Of a stretch of 64,000 nt of DNA, positions 36,905 to 50,706 are shown one piece after another. Below the pieces are notes generated by a model that saw only the letters and a program-made list of their open reading frames with translations, was not told the origin of the DNA and made no database searches. The translations under genes were made by a program, and so were the position numbers. The number at the start of each line of letters is the position of its first letter. Within the stretch, counting starts at the first letter, position 1. Origin of the DNA: Sipunculus nudus (Eukaryota; Annelida; Sipuncula; Golfingiida; Sipunculidae); NCBI GenBank assembly GCA_026874595.1, contig CM049314.1, forward strand, positions 4,500,229-4,564,228, in the 5' to 3' direction.

Positions 36905-39900
36905 GAGCACAAATTATGGGCGTTACATTGGTTTGAGTTATCAATAAAATAACAACAGACACGTTGTCCTCAAAGAGGAATTAGCCAAATGAAGACAGAG
37001 AGTCCGGGGCAATCTGGCCTGCTAAAAGCCCTGACTAGAATAAAAATGGAAACATTGGTATACTAATTACAAACATGAACACATATGACGGTGTCCCCTT
37101 GGCGAATTTATTTAGATTATTTGGATTTATTTAGATTAAGATTTATTTAGGAAAATTTAGATCAGCTGACTGCAAGTCATCTGCGTTATAGTGATTTTCC
37201 TTAGTCCGTCGTCCGTCTGGCCTTTCGTTCGTTAAAATCGCACAAATCGTAATCGTTAAATCTGAAACCTTCTAACTGTATATCATGAGAGGTCTAAGGG
37301 AAATCTCATTGGAAACCTGAAATATGGTCATGGTGACCTTTATTCTGCGAGCTACTGTAAAGAAACATAATTTTGAGCACGCAGGCAGTGCACAAATTGT
37401 ATCCTTTAAGTCTAGAATCTTCAAATGTAACACCTAGGGAGGTTCAGGGAAAATGTCTTTGGAAAAATTAAATTGTCACTGAAACCTGTATTCTGCAAGC
37501 TATAATAAAAAAAGACATAATTTTGCCCCCATGAATGTCGGATGAGCCCAATTTTATTGGTTCGACCTAGAAACATCAGTCGCAGTTCTGTGTATATACT
37601 GTGAGCTACAGGGAAAAACATGATTTTCGATCTGCACAAATCTTTACAAATCTTGACATAGAACCTCCTTACTTAAAGGTCACTTAATGTAAATGGAGAT
37701 CATTGTAATGATTCTGGGACAATAAGGCCACTGTGAACTATATTCTGCAAGATATGTGAAAGAACGCGATTTTAGAACCCTATTAATCAGACAAGCACAA
37801 AAGGTAGAAGTTTGACCTGGAAACTTCTAATATGTTTAAAATTCAGGTAGGGTCCCCATATAATCCACTTATAAACGGTTCCTTAACATTGTTTTCACCA
37901 TATTATGTCAATACACAATATGACATGATACATTTATACATGCATCGCCTGTAAATCAAATTGAGCTTAGCGTCAAGGCCAATGGACCATTTGTTATATT
38001 TAGTAAGCAAGCTATTTTTACAGATCTATACTGAGTTAACGTCACGTTAATTTAATGTAATATCAAGAAGAACCGATCTTGTATCCGAAATATTGATTTA
38101 CACATATTGTCCCTCTATAACGGAAGCTGCCCTGCTTAGGTTAAGTTTGTCAAATCTTTTCTCCGACCTAGTTCTACATTCCCCGCCTGATTCTCTCTAA
38201 ATACCTAGGCTAGACTGGTACCCCGCGCGGATTACCAGTCTATTCCTACCCTTGCATCCATGAAAGATGAAAAACAGCCTGAAATATATTAACACGAGCG
38301 ACCAAGGCATTCTGGGTAATATTGTATGTAGTCTTAATTTCAGCTACGGCATGCAAACCGGAAAACAACATCTCTACTTGGAGCCATGTTTTTTTTTTCG
38401 CTCTGATGCACGAGAGTCCATCTGGGGTCTTTGTGTGACTGAGCTGGTCACGAGGAAAAGTGCCGTGAAAATCTGCACGAGGCAAATAAGGTGTTTCTTT
38501 AATTTGTCGTCTTACAACGTCTCAAAATAAGGGGCGATCCCCGCGAATTTTAGGGTATTTTTAAGTGAGTTCCGGTAAATGTCGGTCCTCTTGGCCAGAA
38601 TTTATTTTATCGAGATCTGATCAAGATCTCGCTTTCGCAGGAATAAAGAAATATTGACTTTCTGTGCAGTTAGTGTATGATTGCGTCACCAGCTTATTCC
38701 AATATGACAAACCCTTCATCAATATTAAACAAAATAGTAAAATGTGCACAACATGGGGTTCATTTCAATCGTCTAGGGTCCTAAATAGTCAAGAAAAGTT
38801 TAGTCATTTGGAGCCCAGCTTCCCGCTTAGATGCATCTTACCACTTCGAATGACCATAACCACCAGCACATTAAGATTACTTTACTAGTTAACTGACTTC
38901 TGATGAAACATACCATGTGCTGTGAAAACATTCCTTGTTAACTATGTACACCGGTGTTTATATATCGCTGCCTAGAAATAGTAGTATTGCATTTCAGCTC
39001 ACTGACAAGCATATGTCTCGGACAGCTTAGACAGCAATCAAAACCTGTTGACACTCATAATTTACACATTTGTTCGTCAAATAGCATGATTTTCACTGTT
39101 TTTATGTTGACAGCTGTGATTGCGCCCGGGCCACTACATTTTACTCTCATTTACAGGAGTAAGCAAATGGTTTCAAGTCAATATTTTGGCAGGTATTATT
39201 TATTTTAAAGGGGAGACGCCTTTTCCGTCTTAATTCAACATGCTTTATAGGTGATTTGGTCCCTTTTAAAATTACTGGCTATGTACAGCAAAATCATGTC
39301 ATGACAAAGAGGGCCAGTGTAGCTTACGGCATGACCAGTGTCACCACTCAAAGTATGCCATATCGGTCAATTTAATTAATCTACTTCGTCATTTTTTTCA
39401 GCATCCCTAACAGGATCTTAAAATTTTCAAAGAAGTTCCATGGTTACATTTCTTCCTTTATTTTTAATAGCATACATTTTAAAGAAATACGCTGCATTCG
39501 TAAGACTCCTTTCATTCAGTCACTGCTTTCTATAGAATGTTTAGCGGGGTTTGTACAGGACAAAGACTTTTTCGATCAATTGGAGCAGGGATTGGCGGAT
39601 TTTTTACTCTAATGCACAATGTTTAACTTTGGCTTCGACTTAAATCGTAACTTATCTTCAGGTACTTGTATTAGAGTTTCGAAATATTCAATTAAATTCA
39701 TGGGGGATAATAATCGAATGAAATACGCCTCTCTCACAACTAGATATTTTACGAAAACAATGCAGCATGTGTTTCTACCTTATTTGTTTGATCCGCATTG
39801 TTGGTGTTTATATCCCGCAGTGGTGATACAACACTTGAGTGCACCTAGAATCTTACGGTTAGCCTTGTTGTTGTCAAAATTTACCAAGATTTTTTTCTGA

Positions 39901-41017
39901 ATATGTTTTCCTGTCTGATCCTGGATTCTAGTATGCAGCAATAGTATAACGGACTAGTTCTAGTGTGCAAAGTCTCAGAGAAGAGCACTGTGTATGGTTT
40001 TATTTTCTTAATTTACTCTATTTACTTAAAGGGACCTATTCTCCTGCCAGGTATATTAAAATATACAGGAGATATAGGGTTTCTACGTACAATATTATTC
40101 CATCTGCCAATATTTTGTCATAAACACATTTCCTACTTCTGTTAAAAAAAGTGGAAATGAGCGTGCACCGGGCGCCATCAGTGAGGCAAAACGTTAACAG
40201 CTGGCTGCTGTACTGCGCAACTTTCTTACTCAAGATTGTTCAACCTATCAACAGTTGTTTCTTCTGAGTTTCTTTGTTCAAGTATGTCCTTGTTTTGGCG
40301 TTTTCACGCGTGCACAATTTCGGACCTCAGATCACACAGTCTCATATGGTAAACAGTCACACTGAACTGTATTTACCTACTCACGGAACCATACAAACGT
40401 GTCAAACAAGTGAATTTAAGATTGTAAGTCATTGTGCCGCGATGAATTTTCTGGACAACATTTACTTTCAGGCAAAATAAACCAAGAGCACTAAATATAC
40501 TTATGAATGTAAATGTTTAACAAACAGTATGAATTTCCTGTGTTGTGTTTATTGTTTTATTGCGCATATCGGTTTGGCGGGGCAAGTAATATTGCAGTAG
40601 TCTGACCGCTAGTTTCACGGGGCATAAATGTCTTACACGTTTGTCAGCCATAAGCATATCATGCCTGTGCTTGTTTGACTAAAGCCTGTACAAAAGATTA
40701 AAGAGAACAAACGAAGGCAAACCCTACCGCCATGGTTGAACTTTGACCCTCAGGGTTTATGTGGAGGAAATTTTAGGACTCTACAGCTTGCAATGTGCGT
40801 TATACGTCAGTAATAGCGTTCCAACTCAGCCTAAAATGTGGTCTATAGGGCCCTCCAATAAAAGCAAGGTAACAGCGTCATCAGAGACAGAAAACTTTTA
40901 GTTTTAAGGTCAATTCATTATTTTTCAGCCATAAGGTTAAACCATGCTAGCGGATCTCAAGTTTGTTCATATTAGTTCTTAATGTATATTATGAGTGAAT
41001 TTTGATTTATCATGACA

Positions 41018-41021
<4 letters not shown>

Positions 41022-41075
<54 letters not shown>

Positions 41076-41296
41076 CCCCAGAAATATTAAAAGAGAATAT
41101 TTGCATATTCATACAGAGCCAGTATATGGTGCATAGCCTCTATAAGAGGGGTCGATAAAACTGAATTGTTTACTCATTGGCATGAGTTGTTTTTTAATCT
41201 GAGACGAGACATTACATTAAATTTTAGATGTAAAAATCCAGAATGTAAAAATGTACAAACAGCTATGGGAAAACGTAATGGTATTGCGTTAATATT

Positions 41297-41350
<54 letters not shown>

Positions 41351-41360
41351 ATGTGTGTGT
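41022..41360. repeat. (TA)n and (TA)n-(TG)n microsatellites, unit 1
   Basis: TA runs at about 41022-41069 and 41299-41340, the second followed by TG repeats. The unit 2 counterparts are shorter (about 47941-47976 and 48208-48227). Confidence 0.93.
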
Positions 41361-41750
41361 GTGTTCAAAAGTCACGAAGACAATCCAGGTTAAGATTATG
41401 TTTTAAACGTAACGCTAGGTCATACAAAGACTATAACCTGAGCTTTATATATTTATAATTAAACGGTCCTCCAGACCTCTGTGCATCAAGAAAAAGTACA
41501 TCTCGTTACTATTTTCAGTCTATAAAATGCTCAACGCATGACCGACGACGTTCAATATGACTAGTTGATCTTTCTTATATTTCTGAAACAGGAAACAATT
41601 GTTAACTCTAAAATATAAATATTAACTATGTAAAATCAAATATGACCGGGTTAGATGCAGAAAAAAACCTTAAAACAAATTAAACGTGAGAACTTAAAAT
41701 ATATGGATTTACAGTTTTTTAATATGTGTTTATCATCTGATTCTTTTCAG

Positions 41751-41912
41751 CTCAGGAAATGCTCTCAGCGATGGACCCTAAGGTGGACCCATGTGACGAC
41801 TTTTAAAATTATTCTTGCGGAAACTGGGCTAACCAGCATAAGATTCCAAAGAATGCACTGTGTACAAATACTTTAGATTTGTTGGCCGAGAAAGCTCAAG
41901 ATTCTCTCAGAG
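41751..41912 (+). pseudogene. Gene B exon 3 copy 1, nonsense at the DFY tyrosine
   Basis: A 162-nt exon with intact acceptor TTTTCAG and donor GTAAGG, same length and phases as gene A exon 3. It reads QEMLSAMDPKVDPCDDF, then TAA at 41804-41806, then NYSCGNWANQHKIPKN onward with no other stop. Gene A has TAC AAG where this has TAA AAT. Only this stop spoils the exon. Confidence 0.93.
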
Positions 41913-43289
41913 GTAAGGATAAAATCGGATATAAAGATATATTTTACATTATTTAGACCGGCATATACATCGACAGGAATAAAAAAAAATAGAATGTATA
42001 AAAGACACATTCAAAAGTTTATTTCGTAATTTTATAAAGGATTACTTAATCCCTACAATATATATTTTTGCCAATTATTCTGCGACCTTTTTTAAAAAAA
42101 ATTAAGCTTTTTTAAAAAAATTTAAACTATCTTTTAATATTTTGATTTTTTTTTTCTACAAAGCAGTAACATCCCATTTTTAACAAAGTATCATTGCTTA
42201 TTTTTTTTTTATTACATTTAAAAATAAGCAAGTGTTATTGTTGAATGCATACCCAATGCCAGGGGTTTTTGGACATGTTCATTTATTACCATGAAGTTTC
42301 ATCAAATGTATGCATCTTGAAAACTTACTGACTGAGATGTTCAATGTTAAGGAAGACATTCGTCTCATTCAAAAACATTTACAATTGGCAAAGCGTCATG
42401 ATAGATCTAAACATGTGTATAAAGCATACCAAAGTTAAAAGAAACAGTTGTTACACGACATGTAGTGGTTTCAAAATACATGTAGATGCCTTTCTGAACG
42501 AACGACAATCTAAAAACATAAGATATGATCTATAAAGTACCTTGATATCATATGAGAATTAAATTGGCTTATTTCAAGACACAAAATAACCAAAGAGTTA
42601 AGAAGACTTAACACCTTGACAACGAGCCAGATCAATCGACGTCTGTTGTCTGGGGGGTTGAGCACGTTACCCACAACCGGGAGGTCGTGACATCAAATCT
42701 CTGCCGAGGACTGGTGAGATGTTTCAAGGTCGGCCCCACCCAGGTTTAGCAAGATTAATTGAAGGGCCTCTGACCAAAGAAAGTGTTACATTCATAAACG
42801 AGTGTGCCTTTCGATGGTTTCTCGGTGGTATGCCCCAGCAAAGCTGACGATAACACACCCATGGCTGCTGTTATCAAGGGGCCTGGATGACACCAAGATA
42901 AAAGTTAAAACGTGTGTTACTACCCTGTAATGTAGTCCGAAACCGGCCGGAAATTTTGCAGATTCACATATTGAGTATAGGTAGCAGTAAGTAATGGAGG
43001 CGGTAACATCCATCATAAAAAAAAAGAATAAACTAGACGATCATAGATAGAACGCTTGCCGGAAATCAAAAGTGGCGACAGATGGACAGTCTGAATGTAT
43101 AGTCTGTTTTCTATCAATGGAATGACTCTCAGGGCCATTGCTGAGAAGTTGTGGCCTATAATATGACATATTAGACAAAAGAACAGGCAAGCAGACTAAG
43201 CTGACAACAAAAGACGAACAGACAGACACACTGACAATGTGCGACGAGATTGACTCCAGAGGACTTAACCTATTTATTTAGAAGATTCA

Positions 43290-43849
43290 GAGAAAGAAAA
43301 TAAGTTATAGTTTATGTAACTGAGGTTTATAGTCTTGGAGATATGGCCAAAAAATGATATGTTTGGAAAGGTCAAGTGCAGCGCCCCCTAACGGCCATAT
43401 AAGGAAAATGAAAAAAAAAACACTTTGGAGATATTGATGTATGACATCAGCTGTACCAGTTTCAAAGGGATTCCTGCAAAACTGTGGTCTGAACAATGGT
43501 ACATGTGACATGCAAAAACCAGCAAGCAGTCGAATTTGAGGACAACTGACAAACAGACAGACATACTGACTAAGTGACACAAGATTGAGACCAGATGACT
43601 TAATCACGTTATGGAGATGACTCAGAGAAAGAAAATAAGCTATAGTTTATGTAACTGAGGCTTTGGGTTTTAGAGATATGACCAATATTATGATATGTGT
43701 GTGAAGGTCGTGTGTAGCGCCCCCTAGCGGCCATGTCCGGAAAAGTAAAAATTCATTTCGGAGAATTTTATACGGAAAAGACTCAAAGGAAGAAAATAAG
43801 CTATAGTTTATGTAATTGACGCTTATAATTTTGAAAATATTACATTGGT
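43290..43849. repeat. ~335-bp repeat units with CTCF-like motif (in unit 1)
   Basis: Two units, with motif copies at 43379-43397 and 43715-43733. On the minus strand they read as TGGCCGTTAGGGGGCGCTG and TGGCCGCTAGGGGGCGCTA. Each unit also has a CAGACAGACA stretch, AAGATTGAGACCAGATGACTT and GCTATAGTTTATGTAA. Confidence 0.88.
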
Positions 43850-46800
43850 TTGAGTTATCAATAAAATAACAACAGACACGTTGTCCTCAAAGAGGAATTA
43901 GCCAAATGAAGACAGAGAGTCCGGGGCAATCTGGCCTGCTAAAAGCCCTGACTAGAATAAAAATGGAAACATTGGTATACTAATTACAAACATGAACACA
44001 TATGACGGTGTCCCCTTGGCGAATTTATTTAGATTATTTGGATTTATTTAGATTAAGATTTATTTAGGAAAATTTAGATCAGCTGACTGCAAGTCATCTG
44101 CGTTATAGTGATTTTCCTTAGTCCGTCGTCCGTCTGGCCTTTCGTTCGTTAAAATCGCACAAATCGTAATCGTTAAATCTGAAACCTTCTAACTGTATAT
44201 CATGAGAGGTCTAAGGGAAATCTCATTGGAAACCTGAAATATGGTCATGGTGACCTTTATTCTGCGAGCTACTGTAAAGAAACATAATTTTGAGCACGCA
44301 GGCAGTGCACAAACTGTATCCTTTAAGTCTAGAATCTTCAAATGTAACACCTAGGGAGGTTCAGGGAAAATGTCTTTGGAAAAATTAAATTGTCACTGAA
44401 ACCTGTATTCTGCAAGCTATAATAAAAAAAGACATAATTTTGCCCCCATGAATGTCGGATGAGCCCAATTTTATTGGTTCGACCTAGAAACATCAGTCGC
44501 AGTTCTGTGTATATACTGTGAGCTACAGGGAAAAACATGATTTTCGATCTGCACAAATCTTTACAAATCTTGACATAGAACCTCCTTACTTAAAGGTCAC
44601 TTAATGTAAATGGAGATCATTGTAATGATTCTGGGACAATAAGGCCACTGTGAACTATATTCTGCAAGATATGTGAAAGAACGCGATTTTAGAACCCTAT
44701 TAATCAGACAAGCACAAAAGGTAGAAGTTTGACCTGGAAACTTCTAATATGTTTAAAATTCAGGTAGGGTCCCCATATAATCCACTTATAAAGCGGTTCC
44801 TTAACATTGTTTTCACCATATTATGTCAATACACAATATGACATGATACATTTATACATGCATCGCCTGTAAATCAAATTGAGCTTAGCGTCAAGGCCAA
44901 TGGACCATTTGTTATATTTAGTAAGCAAGCTATTTTTACAGATCTGTACTGAGTTAACGTCACGTTAATTTAATGTAATATCAAGAAGAACCGATCTTGT
45001 ATCCGAAATATTGATATACACATATTGTCCCTCTATAACGGAAGCTGCCCTGCTTAGGTTAAGTTTGTCAAATCTTTTCTCCGACCTAGTTCTACATTCC
45101 CCGCCTGATTCTCTCTAAATACCTAGGCTAGACTGGTACCCCGCGCGGATTACCAGTCTATTCCTACCCTTGCATCCATGAAAGATGAAAAACAGCCTGA
45201 AATATATTAACACGAGCGACCAAGGCATTCTGGGTAATATTGTATGTAGTCTTAATTTCAGCTACGGCATGCAAACCGGAAAACAACATCTCTACTTGGA
45301 GCCATGTTTTTTTTTTTCGCTCTGATGCACGAGAGTCCATCTGGGGTCTTTGTGTGACTGAGCTGGTCACGAGGAAAAGTGCCGTGAAAATCTGCACGAG
45401 GCAAATAAGGTGTTTCTTTAATTTGTCGTCTTACAACGTCTCAAAATAAGGGGCGATCCCCGCGAATTTTAGGGTATTTTTAAGTGAGTTCCGGTAAATG
45501 TCGGCCCTCTTGGCCAGAATTTATTTTATCGAGATCTGATCAAGATCTCGCTTTCGCAGGAATAAAGAAATATTGACTTTCTGTGCAGTTAGTGTATGAT
45601 TGCGTCACCAGCTTATTCCAATATGACAAACCCTTCATCAATATTAAACAAAATAGTAAAATGTGCACAACATGGGGTTCATTTCAATCGTCTAGGGTCC
45701 TAAATAGTCAAGAAAAGTTTAGTCATTTGGAGCCCAGCTTCCCGCTTAGATGCATCTTACCACTTCGAATGACCATAACCACCAGCACATTAAGATTACT
45801 TTACTAGTTAACTGACTTCTGATGAAACATACCATGTGCTGTGAAAACATTCCTTGTTAACTATGTATACCGGTGTTTATATATCGCTGCCTAGAAATAG
45901 TAGTATTGCATTTCAGCTCACTGACAAGCATATGTCTCGGACAGCTTAGACAGCAATCAAAACCTGTTGACACTCATAATTTACACATTTGTTCGTCAAA
46001 TAGCATGATTTTCACTGTTTTTATGTTGACAGCTGTGATTGCGCCCGGGCCACTACATTTTACTCTCATTTACAGGAGTAAGCAAATGGTTTCAAGTCAA
46101 TATTTTGGCAGGTATTATTTATTTTAAAGGGGAGACGCCTTTTCCGTCTTAATTCAACATGCTTTATAGGTGATTTGGTCCCTTTTAAAATTACTGGCTA
46201 TGTACAGCAAAATCATGTCATGACAAAGAGGGCCAGTGTAGCTTACGGCATGACCAGTGTCACCACTCAAAGTATGCCATATCGGTCAATTTAATTAATC
46301 TACTTCGTCATTTTTTTCAGCATCCCTAACAGGATCTTAAAATTTTCAAAGAAGTTCCATGGTTACATTTCTTCCTTTATTTTTAATAGCATACATTTTA
46401 AAGAAATACGCTGCATTCGTAAGACTCCTTTCATTCAGTCACTGCTTTCTATAGAATGTTTAGCGGGGTTTGTACAGGACAAAGACTTTTTCGATCAATT
46501 GGAGCAGGGATTGGCGGATTTTTTACTCTAATGCACAATGTTTAACTTTGGCTTCGACTTAAATCGTAACTTATCTTCAGGTACTTGTATTAGAGTTTCG
46601 AAATATTCAATTAAATTCATGGGGGATAATAATCGAATGAAATACGCCTCTCTCACAACTAGATATTTTACGAAAACAATGCAGCATGTGTTTCTACCTT
46701 ATTTGTTTGATCCGCATTGTTGGTGTTTATATCCCGCAGTGGTGATACAACACTTGAGTGCACCTAGAATCTTACGGTTAGCCTTGTTGTTGTCAAAATT

Positions 46801-47936
46801 TACCAAGATTTTTTTCTGAATATGTTTTCCTGTCTGATCCTGGATTCTAGTATGCAGCAATAGTATAACGGACTAGTTCTAGTGTGCAAAGTCTCAGAGA
46901 AGAGCACTGTGTATGGTTTTATTTTCTTAATTTACTCTATTTACTTAAAGGGACCTATTCTCCTGCCAGGTATATTAAAATATACAGGAGATATAGGGTT
47001 TCTACGTACAATATTATTCCATCTGCCAATATTTTGTCATAAACACATTTCCTACTTCTGTTAAAAAAAGTGGAAATGAGCGTGCACCGGGCGCCATCAG
47101 TGAGGCAAAACGTTAACAGCTGGCTGCTGTACTGCGCAACTTTCTTACTCAAGATTGTTCAACCTATCAACAGTTGTTTCTTCTGAGTTTCTTTGTTCAA
47201 GTATGTCCTTGTTTTGGCGTTTTCACGCGTGCACAATTTCGGACCTCAGATCACACAGTCTCATATGGTAAACAGTCACACTGAACTGTATTTACCTACT
47301 CACGGAACCATACAAACGTGTCAAACAAGTGAATTTAAGATTGTAAGTCATTGTGCCGCGATGAATTTTCTGGACAACCTTTACTTTCAGGCAAAATAAA
47401 CCAAGAGCACTAAATATACTTATGAATGTAAATGTTTAACAAACAGTATGAATTTCCTGTGTTGTGTTTATTGTTTTATTGCGCACATCGGTTTGGCGGG
47501 GCAAGTAATATTGCAGTAGTCTGACCGCTAGTTTCACGGGGCATAAATGTCTTACACGTTTGTCAGCCATAAGCATATCATTCCTGTGCTTGTTTGACTA
47601 AAGCCTGTACAAAAGATTAAAGAGAACAAACGAAGGCAAACCCTACCGCCATGGTTGAACTTTGACCCTCAGGGTTTATGTGGAGGAAATTTTAGGACTC
47701 TACAGCTTGCAATGTGCGTTATACGTCAGTAATAGCGTTCCAACTCAGCCTAAAATGTGGTCTATAGGGCCCTCCAATAAAAGCAAGGTAACAGCGTCAT
47801 CAGAGACAGAAAACTTTTAGTTTTAAGGTCAATTCATTATTTTTCAGCCATAAGGTTAAACCATGCTAGCGGATCTCAAGTTTGTTCATATTAGTTCTTA
47901 ATGTATATTATGAGTGAATTTTGATTTATCATGACA

Positions 47937-47982
<46 letters not shown>

Positions 47983-48207
47983 CCCCAGAAATATTAAAAG
48001 AGAATATTTGCATATTCATACAGAGCCAGTATATGGTGCATAGCCTCTATAAGAGGGGTCGATAAAACCGAATTGTTTACTCATTGGCATGAGTTGTTTT
48101 TTAATCTGAGACGAGACATTACATTAAATTTTAGATGTAAAAATCCAGAATGTAAAAATGTACAAACAGCTATGGGAAAACGTAATGGTATTGCGTTAAT
48201 ATTATAC

Positions 48208-48251
<44 letters not shown>

Positions 48252-50706
48252 TCAAAAGTCACGAAGACAATCCAGGTTAAGATTATGTTTTAAACGTAAC
48301 GCTAGGTCATACAAAGACTATAACCTTAGCTTTATATATTTATAATTAAACGGTCCTCCAGACCTCTGTGCATCAAGAAAAAGTACATCTCGTTACTATT
48401 TTCAGTCTATAAAATGCTCAACGCATGACCGACGACGTTCAATATGACTAGTTGATCTTTCTCATATTTCTGAAACAGGACACAATTGTTAACTCTCAAA
48501 TATAAATATTAACTATGTAAAATCAAATATGACCGGGTTAGATGCAGAAAAAAACCTTAAAACAAATTAAACGTGGGCAATTAAAATATATGGATTTACA
48601 GTTTTTTAATATGTGTTTATCATCTGATTCTTTTCAGCTCAGGAAATGCTCTCAGCGATGGACCCTAAGGTGGACCCATGTGACGACTTTTAAAATTATT
48701 CTTGCGGAAACTGGGCTAACCAGCATAAGCCAGAATACTTTAGATTTGTTGGCCGAGAAAGCTCAAGATTCTCTCAGAGGTAAGGATAAAATCGGATATA
48801 AAGATATATTTTACATTATTTAGACCGGCATATACATCGACAGGAATAAAAAAAAAATAGAATGTATAAAAGACACATTCAAAAGTTTATTTCGTAATTT
48901 TATAAAGGATTACTTAATCCCTACAATATATATTTTTGCCAATTATTCTGCGACCTTTTTTAAAAAAAATTTAAGCTTTTTTAAAACAATTTAAACTATC
49001 TTTTAATATTTTGATTTTTTTTTTCTACAAAGCAGTAACATACCATTTTTAACAAAGTATCATTGCTTATTTTTTTTTATTACATTTAAAAATAAGCAAG
49101 TGTTATTGTTGAATGCATACCCAATGCCAGGGGTTTTTGGACATGTTCATTTATTACCATGAAGTTTCATCAAATGTATGCATCTTGAAAACTTACTGAC
49201 TGAGATGTTCAATGTTAAGGAAGACATTCGTCTCATTCAAAAACATTTACAATTGGCAAAGCGTCATGATAGATCTAAACATGTGTATAAAGCATACCAA
49301 AGTTAAAAGAAACAGTTGTTACACGACATGTAGTGGTTTCAAAATACATGTAGATGCCTTTCTGAACGAACGACAATCTAAAAACATAAGATATGATCTA
49401 TAAAGTACCTTGATATCATATGAGAATTAAATTGGCTTATTTCAAGACACAAAATAACCAAAGAGTTAAGAAGACTTAACACCTTGACAACGAGCCAGAT
49501 CAATCGACGTCTGTTGTCTGGGGGGTTGAGCACGTTACCCACAACCGGGAGGTCGTGACATCAAATCTCTGCCGAGGACTGGTGAGATGTTTCAAGGTCG
49601 GCCCCACCCAGGTTTAGCAAGATTAATTGAAGGGCCTCTGACCAAAGAAAGTGTTACATTCATAAACGAGTGTGCCTTTCGATGGTTTCTCGGTGGTATG
49701 CCCCAGCAAAGCTGACGATAACACACCCATGGCTGCTGTTATCAAGGGGCCTGGATGACACCAAGATAACAGTTAAAACGTGTGTTACTACCCTGTAATG
49801 TAGTCCGAAACCGGCCGGAAATTTTGCAGATTCACATATTGAGTATAGGTAGCAGTAAGTAATGGAGGCGGTAACATCCATCATAAAAAAAAAGAATAAA
49901 CTAGACGATCATAGATAGAACGCTTGCCGGAAATCAAAAGTGGCGACAGATGGACAGTCTGAATGTATAGTCTGTTTTCAATCAATGGAATGACTCTCAG
50001 GGCCATTGCTGAGAAGTTGTGGCCTATAATATGACATATTAGACAAAAGAACAGGCAAGCAGACTTAGCTGACAACAAAAGACGAACAGACAGACACACT
50101 GACAATGTGCGACGAGATTGACTCCAGAGGACTTAACCTATTTATTTAGAAGATTCAGAGAAAGAAAATAAGTTATAGTTTATGTAACTGAGGTTTATAG
50201 TCTTGGAGATATGGCCAAAAAATGATATGTTTGGAAAGGTCAAGTGCAGCGCCCCCTAACGGCCATATAAGGAAAATGAAAAAAAAACACTTTGGAGATA
50301 TTGATGTATGACATCAGCTGTACCAGTTTCAAAGGGATTCCTGCAAAACTGTGGTCTGAACAATGGTACATGTGACATGCAAAAACCAGCAAGCAGTCGA
50401 ATTTGAGGACAACTGACAAACAGACAGACATACTGACTAAGTGACACAAGATTGAGACCAGATGACTTAATCACGTTATGGAGATGACTCAGAGAAAGAA
50501 AATAAGCTATAGTTTATGTAACTGAGGCTTTGGGTTTTAGAGATATGACCAATATTATGATATGTGTGTGAAGGTCGTGTGTAGCGCCCCCTAGCGGCCA
50601 TGTCCGGAAAAGTAAAAATTCATTTCGGAGAATTTTATACGGAAAAGACTCAAAGGAAGAAAATAAGCTATAGTTTATGTAATTGACGCTTATAATTTTG
50701 AAAATA
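43850..50706. repeat. Tandem duplication unit 2 (6857 bp), contains gene B exon 3 copy 2
   Basis: Direct copy of 36923-43849. The junction reads GAAAATAT|TACATTGG and shares about one base with both parent ends, so long homology did not mediate it. The unit is 70 bp shorter, mainly through shorter (TA)n tracts and a 20-base net loss in exon 3. The right end runs on into further units of the CTCF-like repeat. Confidence 0.97.
48638..48779 (+). pseudogene. Gene B exon 3 copy 2, nonsense plus 20-nt net deletion
   Basis: Same exon with the same TAA (48691-48693). After CAGCATAAG, 24 bases of copy 1 are replaced by 4 (CCAG), so the frame also shifts. Splice signals are kept (acceptor TTTTCAG, donor GTAAGG). 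The shared stop predates the duplication or was spread by conversion; the indel came later. Confidence 0.93.

Larger units (their letters stand above)
36923..43849. repeat. Tandem duplication unit 1 (6927 bp), contains gene B exon 3 copy 1
   Basis: Direct copy of 43850-50706, with only scattered single-base differences and microsatellite length changes over long compared stretches. It starts at TTACATTGGTTTGAG, 19 bases after the inverted-repeat element. Apart from exon 3, it holds a degenerate ~145-bp repeat (37260-37830, word ATTCTGC(A/G)AG), a dispersed repeat (39090-39270), (TA)n tracts and two CTCF-like motif units. The many short open frames here are noncoding; they recur identically in unit 2 only because the DNA does. 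Confidence 0.97.

Noticed and set aside
36636-43607. Many short open frames repeated at 44338-50474
   Set aside because: Repeated only because the 6.9 kb DNA unit is duplicated; no domain, no codon pattern, some over repeats.
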